Source: Gnetum montanum (taxonomy: Eukaryota > Streptophyta > Gnetopsida > Gnetales > Gnetaceae). From it: DNA of 64,000 nt. The translations under genes were made by a program, and so were the position numbers. The notes beneath the pieces were generated by a model. It made no database searches, was not told where the DNA came from, and worked only from the letters and a program-made list of their open reading frames with translations. Every line of letters starts with the position of its first letter. The stretch's first letter is position 1. Positions 13,222 to 24,980 of the stretch are shown piece after piece. The stretch is from NCBI GenBank assembly GCA_015680685.1, contig MNCI01033476.1, forward strand, positions 509,222-573,221, read 5' to 3'.

Positions 13222-16200
13222 ATGGTGAAGGCTGCAAAGAATTCCCCGTTATTACATGAAAATAAACAATCTGTATCTTCTGCAATTTTGTCAGAGTCGG
13301 GACAGAAGCAGATACCATCCGAGCGTAATATGGATGTTTCTGAAAGCATTACTGGCAGAATGAGGGAAAGGAAAAAGCAGTCTCATATGCAGATGATTGC
13401 ATCAATTCTTACAAAGAGAAGAACAAGAAAAACATCCGAGCTAAAAAATGCTTCTGATCAGCAAAATAGAATTAATTCAGCTAGCAAAAGAGCAACTGGA
13501 AGATTGACATCTGAAAGGTTAGTTAAGAGAACTCTACAGAAAAATTCAACTCAGAATTTGATCAGGAAAGATACTTCAAGAAGACATAGGAAGAGTTCTG
13601 ATAAGAAGGGGTTTTCAACAAGATCTGATACATTGCAACAGGAGAAAGCTAGAGGATGGAAGTGGAAAGAGGGTATAAAAACACTTGCAAAGGAGAATCC
13701 TGAAGGAACAGATAATGCAGATGATTTGAAGAAGAAGAGGAGAAGGAGAAAGAAAAGAAAGAGAAATCAAGATGTTCCTCAGGATGAAGTTTTGTGTGTC
13801 AAGAGAAGGATTAGGTATCTTTTGATCAAGATGAAGCAGGAACAAAATCTTATTGATGCCTATTCAGGAGAAGGTTGGAAAGGCCAAAGGTTAGTTAAGT
13901 TTACTCTCTGCATTTACCATTGTTATTACAAGTTCTTGTTTAGTTCGATAGCAATCTTTCATTTTTAATAAGGTTTTTAGCTCTGTGTATATTGAAAATA
14001 TTGGAAAATGGGTGCCATTTTTTATACCTTAATCTTTTCTTAAGAGTTAGACCCCCTCAAGATCTCAACGTTATTTTAATATTATACACTGCACTTTCCT
14101 ACAAAGTTTACAGAAATGATAATTGGAATCAAGATAATGACCTATTGATCTATGTAACTACAAATTATTCCCCCTTTGTTGTACTCAAGTATATCTGTAA
14201 TATTTACGATATATGTTTTGGTCACGTTTGGATCCAACTTGTAATCTAATAGGATGTACTTGCACTTGTGATCCCATATTAATAGCAAACTTTGTAAAAT
14301 TGGGATGCCGTGTACCATTGTTTCAGTTTGAATAATGCCATAGGAATAACAGCATTAATCTGATCATAGAATTAACCAAAATGTTATAGAACAGAGAAAT
14401 ATCATCATTGGATAGAGCAAATATCAGGTATGTAATCTTTTTATAGAAAAGCCACCTACCTAACCAAGCGCTGGCAGCAATTATTTCTGCTTGCTGACAG
14501 TCCCAACATCATGACCATGAAAATTCTCCCATAGATTGAACAATGGTTTTTGCAGTTCTTTCATACAGAGCACCACCGCTTCATTGTGGTGAAAGAAGAA
14601 GGCTTTACAAGCAGTTTCTCCCTAGTCATTGAGCATAATTATTTTTTTATGACATAGTGGTGGAGGTCATAAGGATGGGGTTCCAAAATGTGGAGGAGCT
14701 CTGATACTAAATATTGAAAAATAAAGGTATTCAAATGTAAGATTTAACAATAGGCTACTCACAAATACCAAATGAAAAGTTGTATTGAGAGGATAGGGAA
14801 TGACATCTTTGGAGTATCCAAAAAATTAAGTACATAAAAAAGGAAACTTGGTGGTAAAGTGAGGAAGTGCAACAAAAAATTAAAGATAAAAGATATTTCA
14901 AGAAGTGACAATAGAGTAGGAGACATGATGATTTTGAAAGATACACAACAGCAAAGAATGTGGTGAAGAAGACAATGAACAAGGCTAAGCACAATGCTTT
15001 TGATACCTTTTATGAGAAGCTAGGAACTAAGGAAAGTGAAAAATTGATTTACAAGTTAGCTAAGACTCAAAACAAAAGGAGTAAATATACCTTGACTATA
15101 TTAGATGTATCAAGTCAAATGACCAAAGAATTTTGGTTATAGACAATGAATCATGGAGTGATCGAGGATCTATTTTTAGGGTCTTCTTAATAAAGAATTT
15201 TCAAGAGATGAATTTAATTGTGCAAGATTGTATGTGAGAATGATAAACTATATTCATGCTTTTGAAATTAAGAAAGCTTTAAGGAAAATGAAAAATGGTA
15301 AAGCGATGGGGTCGGGTGACATCCTTGTAGAGGTTAGAAAGTTTATAGGAGATAAAGGGATCACTTGGTTGACAAATTTATTCAACAATACGGAGAGGGG
15401 GGAGGTTTTGGTGGTAGGGGTGGGGGGTGTGTGGGGAGAGGAAATGTCAAATGATTTAAGGAAAAACACTCTAGTATCTATCTACAAGAACAAGGGAGAC
15501 ATCAAAACTGTGACAACTATAAAGGAATCCAACTTGTGAACACACCTTGAAGTTATGGGAAGGAGTATAAAATATCATTTAAGGAAAGAATTGATACTTT
15601 TGAGAATCAGTTTGTTTTTATGCCTAGGAGATCAACTATGAAAATTATTTTCTTTCTAAGATAACTGATAGAGAAATTTAGATGTAAAAAGAAGAAGCTG
15701 AATACAATTTTTTATTGATTGAGAAGAAATTTATGGGAGTCCCTCAAGAGATTATGTGTCAGGCTTTAAAGAGGAAACATAGTCCTATTGTATACATCAA
15801 GGTTATTTAGGACATGTATGATGGAGCCATAACTAGGATTTTTCCTATCTATGGAGAAACTATTGACTTTCTCATGAAAGTAGGGCTACATTAAGGATTT
15901 ACCCGAATCCCTTATTTGTTTGTCATTATCATAAAGAAGCTGGCTAAAAAAATACAGGATAATATCTATATGTCTCTTAGTGTATGTTCTTTGTAGATGA
16001 TATTATGTTGGTAGATAAATCTAAGGAAGTCCTTGCGACAAAAATGGAGACTTCAAAAAGAACTTGAGAATTAAAAAGGTTAAGGATTAGTAGAAGTAAA
16101 TTAGAATACATGGGGTGCATTGTTATTGGAAAAAGCAAGTAGTGAAACTATTTAGATTAGAATTCTAAACTAAGAAGTTACACAAACTAAGTAATTGATA

Positions 16201-19200
16201 CACTTGGGATCACTTGTACAAATGAATGGTGAGATTAACATGGATATAACAAATAGAATTGAAGTAGGATGGATGAAATAGTTAGAATTAGAAACTAGCT
16301 GTGTGCTTTGTGATAAAAGAATTTCTGCTATGTTGAAGGGAAGCTTCTACAAAATTATTATTAGAGTGGCGATATCATATGGTGTGTAGTGTTGACCAAT
16401 CATAAAATATTAGACTCAATGTGTGCATGTTGTATAGATGTGAATGCTAAGGTAGCTGTTGAGTATCAGTAGCAAAAAATAGAATTAACAATTCTCTTAT
16501 TAGGAAAATTCTAGTGGTAGCACCTATAGATGAAAAGATTAAGGAAAGTTGTCTTAGATGGCTTGGTCACGTGCAAAAAATACTAGAGTGTACCTATAAA
16601 AAAGGCTGCTTAATTGATGTAGACAGAAAATAACAAAGAGGTCAACTGAACCATACTTGATATGCAAGAATAAATCAAGATGTCCAAGATTTCAGTATTA
16701 ATGTTAATCTAGCTTTCAACAAAGGTGAATGATGAAGAAGATTTCATACAGTTAAACCATGTAGTTAGGATAAGGCTAGGATGATGAAGAAATATAAGAT
16801 GCAATCTATTTTTTGATAATCTTGTGCATGTAGATTCCACAAGTATTTTACAAGATTGATTGGGAGGACCCAAGATAAATATTACGTTGAAGCCCACAAT
16901 ACATGTGAAAAGACATTCTCAACAAGGAGGACAACCTTACACTGAACTAGATATAAGGCACCTCATCAGAAGGCTTCAGATTTGCATATCAGTCCTCAAT
17001 ATTTCTAAAATTTTTCTAAAAATGAGTGTGCATACAATATATTTGCAAAATGTTGAATATTAACATAAACCTGGAATGGCCTATGACAAGATGAGATGGG
17101 CTGATATTCTCACAGAACTCATGAAGAAATGTCAGCATAAATTTATCTCTGATATTTTGTTAAATAATGGGAGCATCCACCTTCAAATATTATAAAAAAC
17201 TACTTTATTGATCTCTCAAAGGAAGGTTGGTTTATGATTGTACTGATGTGATCAACATTTTGACGCTGAACCGAGGTTTTGACAGTGGACACTGAAAGTG
17301 TTGACCAAGATGTGAGGTCACAGTGTGAAGCAAAATTTGATAAATTAGTAGAAAAAAATCAAAGAGGCCATACTTCACATGGAGCTTTGGGTTTTCTGCT
17401 TGTTTAAGGAGTATTTCTTGAAAGGAAGCAGGTTTCTTCTTAAAAAAAAAAAAAAACTGTGTATTCAAAATGTCTGAACTACTTCAGCACATAGAGGAGA
17501 ATGTCTGTAGGCCTATTTTCTTTATAAATATTTCACAATGGACGAAAAGTATGCAGAACAGCAAAAGGACCTACCTGATGTATCAATATCATTATCCTCC
17601 TTTTCCATTTTTGAAGAGAGTGATGGGGTCTCCTGGACTTTTGACTTGTAGAATCCAGTGTTATTGTCACATTATGCTAGCTAGTTGTTTTGGTATCTTG
17701 TTATGGTAGTGCTTTCATCCTTGTATCTTTAATGTTTGACAATGAACTGGCTATAATGAATGACGAACATTATAGTATTAAAAGCTAGTTTCTTCATGAC
17801 TTTCTCCTTTTTGAATCAAGTATCAGCATCCTTCTTTATATGTTGACTTGGGCAAAAATTCCGTGACCTATTTAGCATATGCACAAACCATTAGTAAATT
17901 TCTGAATAATTACTTATGGATTACCAATGGCTTTTGTTTTATTTATATATTTGTGATTCATTCATGTATGAGCATAATGGCCTAAACTGCTTGTTTGCAG
18001 TCTGTTCTCTTTCTTAAAGAAAGTATAGTGTCTTTACACATCTGTAATGTAGGGTGAATTATTGTTTCTATCTTTCTTCATGATGAGCAAAACAAAGTTT
18101 ATTGTTATCAGCCGTGAAAAGCTTAGACCAGAGAAGGAGCTGCAAAGAGCTGGCAACCAGATATTGAAATGCAAACTGGGTATTCGTGAAGCTATTCACC
18201 GTCTTGATCTGATAGGAGCAGAGGGATCTATTGCAGATTCTGTTATTGACCCAGAAGGGCGTATATATCATGAACATGTAATTTTGTAGTGACTTGTTTT
18301 TTCCAAATTATACAAAGTTTTTTGTTTCTGTAGAATATTATCATAAGGCGATACCTGTGTTTTATTAAGGCATAATTAAAATTCTTAGTTTAGAATCAGA
18401 AGTTCATTATCCAGCTGCTAATAGCTATTTTAGTCTTACATCAGCTTTGTTTTGTTTTCTGAAATTTCTTTAAACAGATATTTTGTGCTGAATGCAAGAT
18501 GCAAGACACTCTTCCAGATAATGATATAATACTGTGTGATGGTGCTTGCAATCGTGGCTTTCACCAAAAATGTCTGAATCCTCCTTTGGCAACTGAAAAC
18601 AGTATGGGGAATATAGATATTACTCTTTCTTTATTGTTGTCTTATCCATTGTTTGCAGTTTACAAATAACGTTCACTTTGGATTTACATGTTCATTAATC
18701 ATAAAATGAATTTCCATTGCAAATGATTTGTCAAACACTGGCTGCAATGACAAGGAATAGCATGTACAGTCCTAACAGACTGTTGCACTTCGACTTCGTT
18801 GATTTAAGCTACCACAGTAACTTGAATAGATTTTGGCTAATTTTCAGAGTTTTATAAGCCAAGGATGAAAATTTTCCATTTATATTATAATTCCATAATT
18901 TTCAAAAAGAATGATCAACTGAGCATTGATTCCTTTGTGATTGATTTTCCAGTTGTCTTACAGACAGGATAATCCTTGACATTCTAGAGAGGAAGGCATG
19001 AATAGAAATTATCTAATTAAAAATGTTTCCCGTAACAGATGTTATGTCCTCATGCCATGGGAATTGTATGTCTTTTCTGCTTATGTCTACCAACCATATT
19101 GTCTGTTAGGTCAATATTCTGATTTAGGAATTCAACATTTGTAGGGATTGTATGCTGGTTGTCACCTGCATTGTTCCATTGTTAAAAAGTTTACCAATTT

Positions 19201-22200
19201 TAATTGTTTTATAAATGACTCGTTGCATTGCATTGTATGACTCGTTGGTACATTTTGTCCTGCGTGTGTTTCTGAAAGCTAGGTATAATAGATTTCCTAT
19301 GCTTTATTTTGTAAACATCGTAGTGGATGTTATTATATTTTACAGTTCCTCCTGGTGATCAAGGTTGGCTTTGTAAAGTTTGTGAATGTAAGTCCGAGGG
19401 CTTGGAAGCAATAAATGCTTATCTGGGAACACAGTTTACAGTAACTTCTAGTTGGGAGGTCGGTAAATACCCTAATCTAACAGTAATATTTTGTAGTAAA
19501 AATTGCTTTATATATGAATTCTGATTATACTTTGATCAACCTACCTTTCCAGGAAATTTTCGTTGAAGCAGCAAAAGTTGCAAATGGTGAGAATACCTCA
19601 GCTGGACCAGATGAAGAATGGCCATCAGATGATTCTGAGGATGATGACTATGATCCAGAGAAACAAGAAATGAGAAATGAAACAGGCTATGAAAATGATA
19701 GTGATGATTCTGTGGATTCTGGGAGTACAGATTACCTTAGTGAAAGTGACATTTCAGAGACATCATTAACAAATGATCTGTGTTTGGATTCACTCAAACA
19801 GAAGCTGAATGAAGCTGGTGATAAAAACATGAATGAGATTATAACCTGCATTGATTCTGATGGAAATGAAGATTCATGCATTCCAGTGACAGGGAAGCGG
19901 CAACGGAGAGATGTTGACTATAAAAAGTTGAATGATGTAAGTTGTTCATGATACAAAACTTTTTCTGAAGAAAGAATTTTTCATTGAGAGTATGGTAGGA
20001 ACATCTAAAATTTTATACTTTATAAAAGGCTAAGTAGCATGAATGTTTAACTTGTTATTTCATGTCATTTCTGTTTAGGAAATGTTTGGAAAGGAAGAGC
20101 CAGACAAAGATGAACTCAGTGTCGATGAGGACTGGGGACCTCAGAAAAGGGCTAGAAAGGAGAAGCAACAGGAGACAAATGCTGGAATGGCATCTGAAGA
20201 GAATAAGCCTCTTAGCACAGAACAAACAGTGAAAGAAGAACGTCTTTCACAAAATGATGTGAAAACAAAGAGGCATATTGTTAGACTGCCGGCAGATGCA
20301 GTTGAGGTATCTGAACTGATTGTCATACAGGATGAAAGATATCAGAATCATTTCAAAATATTGTTCTTTTGAATATGAAACTGAAACTGCTACGCTGATG
20401 TGTCGTACAACATTATATATTGCTTGGTTTTGTTGCATTATCTGGTGTGTACTACTATAGTTAATAATACTTTGCTTTTGCCTAGAACATATCAGGATAA
20501 GTAACACAGAAGTTAGGCTGGCAATGATATAAATTTTTTTAAAAAGTATATTGCCTTCTTAACTATGAAATCATGAAAAAAGGCACAATCCATAACTTTT
20601 GTAAGAGATGACAATGAATTATTTGCAAAACTTAATCTGGTTTCTTCTTTGTCAAAATTTTCCTGAATTGATATGAGTAACATAATAGGTGAATACACTC
20701 ACTTGAAACTGCCAAATTACAATAGTGATAGTGAAAAACATTCAATCAAATTTTGTTTCTTGGAATCTAGAACGCTCTTTTGTCATTAATGCTTATTATT
20801 TTTTAAGAGTATTTACAAGGTGTTATCCTCAGTCTTGCCACGTGCTTTTCAATTAAGAATCAGATGTAGACAACTACTGGATTTCACGATACAGATTACA
20901 AAACACTGCAAAATTCCATCATATTTGCAGTTGTCAGAACTGAAACATTGACTATAACACAGTACTTTGGTCAAACTTAACATAACAGTACGGTGCTCCG
21001 AGCATAACTCAGACTCACAACGTATGACAAACAAAGCAACAGGCTCAAGCAGTTGAGCTATGCTCTCATTGGCAAATTCCATCATATGCTCAAGGGAGCT
21101 TTGTAATTATATAATTCATTAAATGCCTTTTTATTATGTCTTCATTTTTAGTGCAGTGGTTCTTAACAGAAGCTTAAAGTAGTGTTTGTTCCCTTGTTCC
21201 TGTTTTTTTTTTCTTTTTACTTTTATAATAAATAGATTGTCTTACTTGTATTTCACGAAGCCTATGGTTATTTATCCAAGTAACTGTGATTTATCCTTAT
21301 TATTATTTCATTTAGGAACTTCGTAAAGTGTTTGCTGAGAATGAGCTACCATCAAGGTCATTCAAGGAAAATCTTTCTCAAAAGCTAGGGCTTACATTTG
21401 GAAAGGTAACCCTTGCCTTGATCAATAATCCATTTCCCATACCATGTTTGAGTGCATTTTGCAATGGTGTTGCTCATTGTTTTCCAAAATTTCAAGGCTA
21501 GTTTTTATTCTATAATTTATTAATATAATTGTATTGTACACGTCATAATGTTTTGTAGGTTCACATGTGGTTTAAGAATGCTCGCTATATGGCTCTCAAA
21601 GGCCGAAAGGTGCACATTTTTCTCCTAAAATTTACATGGAAAATATTTTTATTACATACGATAAGAGACTATTCGGATCAATTGGATGGATCTTTGTTTT
21701 ATTATTTTAGCATCCTTCTGACAGCTTGAATTCTTAAGAAAAAAAACCTTGTTCTATGCAAGTTGTGTTCTTATCTATAAATATTGTGTTATGCACAGCT
21801 ATATTTGCTAATGTTTATATTACAGAATGTATGATGCAGTTTGCTTTAAAAAATGTAATGAAAATGGCATTTGTAATTTGGATGCCTCTATGTATTCATT
21901 GGAGAGTCAGTGAGGCATAGCTTACTTGGCTAGAGTATGCAGCATGTGTTTTGCAAGTCATACATTCGATCCCAAGGAAGCATACTGAGATGCATACTAA
22001 CTTGGTCACATAGTAAAAGTATACCTTCAGGCGATATGTCAAGTAGACAGTCAGCCAGAGAAAATTATCATTACATTCTTTGCCTACCTTAATGGTCGAT
22101 GGAATAAGGACACCTTGAAAATGCTGTATTAGTTATGGTAATCATTTCATATCAATTATCTTACCCACTAGGCTATGTTACAACATTTTGATGCAAACTC

Positions 22201-24980
22201 TTGTCATAGCTCAGCTCATAAGCTCTTTGTCAATGTATCTGCACCTTTCTTATATGTAAATAAATTATAAATTAGATAATGCTGGCCCAGGTATGAGCTG
22301 AGAGCTCAATGGTTCTTTAATCACATGCTAAGTTTCTAGCACCTGCAGCTACAAAGTTCAAACCCTTGTGTTGCAAAAGTTCCATGCAGAAAATCTATGC
22401 ACCATGACATTGCTGCTCAAAAATTTGTCTTACTTATGCTTTACAGTTGGAAGATGGTAAGTTACCTCTTATCAAAAAATAAAAAGGTTAACCTTTTAAG
22501 CAAAGCAGGGTTCAGTATTGTCATACTGATCAATTGATGTTTCATCAAAATAGGTTCCTGTGGTTCACCTAAATGGTTTTTGATACACATTGCCTTACAA
22601 ACGATGACATGGATATTGTTATCAGGTTCTTTTTGTTTCTATAATGTCAAAAACCTGATGTTTACTAACTATACCTTATCTGTATTATTTAATGTGCACA
22701 CCTGTGCACACAGAAGGATATTTGATTACCATTGTGTTTGCTTTTAAGGTCACTTTGAAACAATGAAAAAATTGATAAGCCTAATAATAATAATAATAGA
22801 AAATATTAAATATTTGTTACTTTTCATACAACACCTAACCCTGATGCCCTTATCTATATGCCTTTTTGGAACTACAACAATGTTCTTAATCAAATGATGT
22901 ATATTCCATCACTGAATTTGGGCTAAATTCTAATTAATATCTGCATTGAGATGAGGATAACATTACAAGTTCACATGTATGGCAACCTAGATATGAACTG
23001 TAATGTTGTATTGCAGAGTGATTTGAAGTATATCTTTTGTAGTATGCAATGCAATGTACAAGACTAAATGCATGTGTAAACTGAATGAACCACCTGAATG
23101 ATCAAATGTTGTAGCATTTTTTTTTCATATTCTCAGACTGTGCCTTTCAATTTGAGAAATGTTGTTGAAAATTCTAAGTACAAAATTGATGCACAATTGT
23201 ATCAAAACTCCAAAATGTTGACACAAAATACAAAAACTAGGTACCATGAAAATTGCAATTTATGTGAAAGGCATCAAGCCATTTTTTGAACATAGAAGTT
23301 TTAGCAACGTAGTACTTCTTGAAGTTACAAGTTTAAGCAACATAGTAGATTCTGCATGTTTTTTTTTTTTTGCTTTTCTAGATTAAGTTTTGTAGAGCAG
23401 AATAATATTGACAGTCTCAAACTCCCAACAACTCAAACAATAAATAATCTTTGTTCAAGTGTGTTTAACAAGAAGATAAGAAAGTAGTATAATTTCTGTT
23501 GAATAGAATATTGAAAAGTTATTTTTATTACAGGAGGTGTCTGTTAAAGAAAAGACTGCTGAAGGTGAACAGACAGGGGAAGATAATCCAGCAAATAAGA
23601 AATTCAAACACATGGAAAAGAAAAATGAAGCGTCCTGCCTTAAATCTTCCGTTGGGACTGACCATGCTTCTAGAATTACTAAAAGGAAACATATGAGAAG
23701 AAACATCAAAACAAGTTTAACTATCCCTTCTGGAAATGAGAAGAAAAGAACAATATGCAGGCTGCCTGCTAATGCTGTGGAGGTAAGATTTAGTAATATG
23801 TGTCCTTGCTTTTAAGCTAGTTGAATAACTTTCATACTTCTGTAAAATGTTCTATTCTTTTCTACTTAATGAAATGCCCTTATTTTTGGTCGCTTTTTGT
23901 TTTAAAAATATTTTTGGTGGTTCAAAATAATCATACTAATGGTAGTAGTGAATTCTGAATTGCACGTTCAGAGGCTTCGACAAGCTTTTGCAGAGAACCA
24001 ACTCCCTTCTATGTCTAACAAAGTCTCATTATCCAAGCAGTTAGGTTTACCCTTCAGACAGGTAAACTATAACTTGTTTATGAAAGTGAATGCAGCTAAA
24101 TATATTTAATTACCTTCACTGAGACCCTATTGGATTGATTGAACTGCACAATTTTCAGAATTTCTTTAACAGTATTTGTGCAAAACTCACTGTTGTCCAC
24201 TGGAATTGAACTTGTAATCTGTGTTTTCATGTCAAGACTCTTACCACTAGGTTAACACCTCATTGTTTATAATGTATAAAAGAAATTTTTTCTTGGATAC
24301 TATTTTTGTTTCATATTTGCATGTTTATTTTTCATAGAAAAAATCTTATTTATGGCTTCAAGTAAAAGAACTGAATTATCACTTCAAAAAGTGCTTGTAG
24401 GTTTCTACTTCATCTCTTGATGTATAGTTTTGCATATAGTCTTGTGTCTTTAATAGAAAATTGTCTTATATGGCTTTAAATGCAAAGATTTTGATTACAA
24501 TGCTTCTGTATTCCTATGTGAAAGTTAGCTACTATTTTGGCTATTTAATCTTTTAATTGCAAATGCAATTGTTCCATAAAATGGTTTTTCTGTTTATTTT
24601 CTTTTTTCGTCTGACAGGTGCATATGTGGTTTAAAAATACCCGTTATATGGCATTGAAGAGGAAAAAGATGGAAGCCAAGCTCACTAACACTGAAACTAA
24701 ATCATTGTCCACTGCGAGAAATGAATCAAACCAAACAAATCAAGAGCCATGTGATGATGGAAGTTCGTATTTACATGAGCAGGAAATGCTGAATAACATT
24801 GAAACAAAACTTGAAAAATTGAGGCAAATTTTAGATGACCTTTCTCTTCTGAAAAATTCAAGTTGCAATAATTGTGCATATGTTGAAGGAAGTACCGATG
24901 TAGTACACAAGGATTGTATAATGTATGTTCCAGTGGCTGAGCTAAGGGAGAAGAGTTTACCTTTTATGTCTGTGAGGTAA
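13222..24980 (+). CDS. Plant PHD-finger protein with two homeodomains (HAT3.1/PRHA/ZmHox-like), complete copy
   Basis: Eleven coding exons: 13222-13889, 18112-18277, 18478-18601, 19346-19458, 19553-19936, 20079-20306, 21316-21405, 21559-21609, 23534-23782, 23972-24061, 24618-24980. All junctions are GT-AG and frame-consistent, giving 2526 nt and 841 residues. The ATG at 13222 is the first of the long frame, has a purine at -3 and G at +4, and follows a likely 5'-UTR acceptor. In order the product has a basic N-terminus with a Lys/Arg cluster at 170-181 (NLS), the conserved block before the PHD (IRYLL, NLIDAY, EGWKG, then RPEKELQRA), a PHD finger at 279-334, a Ser/Asp/Glu-rich region at about 358-420, homeodomain 1 at about 548-607, a basic linker, homeodomain 2 at about 678-737 and a coiled-coil-like C-terminus at about 770-800. 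The family consists of nuclear DNA- and chromatin-binding regulators. The specific target is unknown. The last codons read GTGAGGTAAAT, so a further 3' exon by alternative splicing is possible. Confidence 0.88.
14770..16800 (+). mobile_element. Degenerate RTE-type LINE in intron 1 (copy 2)
   Basis: Same insertion as at 1310-3340, shifted by 13460. It shows [15 protein letters not shown] blocks, the FVDD box at about 15990-16005, LRWLGHV and the 3' tail near 16795. It is in the same orientation as the host gene and accounts for about half of the 4.2-kb intron 1. Multiple stops and frameshifts mean it is not active. Confidence 0.8.
18478..19393 (+). other. PHD zinc finger encoded by exons 3 and 4
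   Basis: Residues 279-334 show the full Cys4-His-Cys3 series: C281, C284, C298, C302, H307, C310, C329 and C332, with W327 two residues before C329. The core reads [19 protein letters not shown] and then [14 protein letters not shown], matching the PHD of HAT3.1/PRHA-type proteins. PHD fingers commonly read histone H3 tails. Whether this one does is inference. The intron between exons 3 and 4 falls after the first base of the Ile codon before PPGDQGW. The same finger is encoded at 5018-5933 in copy 1. Confidence 0.92.
20268..21609 (+). other. Homeodomain 1 (end of exon 6, exons 7 and 8)
   Basis: Residues about 548-607. Helix 3 reads [14 protein letters not shown] with W595, F596, N598 and R600 at homeodomain positions 48, 49, 51 and 53, the DNA-contacting signature. 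Introns fall at homeodomain positions 14/15 and 44/45. Exon 7 is exactly 90 nt. The matching copy-1 exons end at 8149. Confidence 0.9.
21610..23533 (+). other. Intron 8 (copy 2) with SINE-like remnants
   Basis: Intron of 1924 bp separating the two homeodomain blocks. A SINE-like stretch lies at about 21900-22060 (box A-like TAGCTTACTTGG, box B-like CATTCGATCCC), a weaker one at 22290-22420, and a TAA repeat near 22781. The duplicated segment ends at 23370 in a poly(T) run. The acceptor is TATTACAG before 23534. Confidence 0.7.
23741..24671 (+). other. Homeodomain 2 (end of exon 9, exons 10 and 11)
   Basis: Residues about 678-737. It begins around [14 protein letters not shown], continues through the 90-nt exon 10 and ends with helix 3 [17 protein letters not shown] (W725, F726, N728, R730). 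Exon 10 encodes 30 residues, 17 identical to exon 7, and 14 of the first 17 residues of exon 11 match exon 8. Intron positions match those of homeodomain 1, so the pair arose by duplicating a genomic exon block. Double-homeodomain members of this class are known in maize (ZmHox2a). Confidence 0.9.
24180..24270 (-). repeat. tRNA-derived SINE-like fragment in intron 10
   Basis: Read on the minus strand it gives GAGGTGTTAACCTAGTGG, then TAAGAGTC (box A-like), and about 35 bp later AAGTTCAATTCCAG (box B-like). It belongs to the family seen at 28750-28905 and 58474-58715. Confidence 0.5.

Larger units (their letters stand above)
13461..23370 (+). repeat. Direct repeat copy 2 of the 9.9-kb duplicated segment
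   Basis: This is the counterpart of 1-9910. Here the flanks are continuous with the gene: exon 1 starts upstream at 13222, and intron 8 continues past 23370 into exon 9 at 23534. This copy therefore carries the intact gene structure. Confidence 0.95.
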
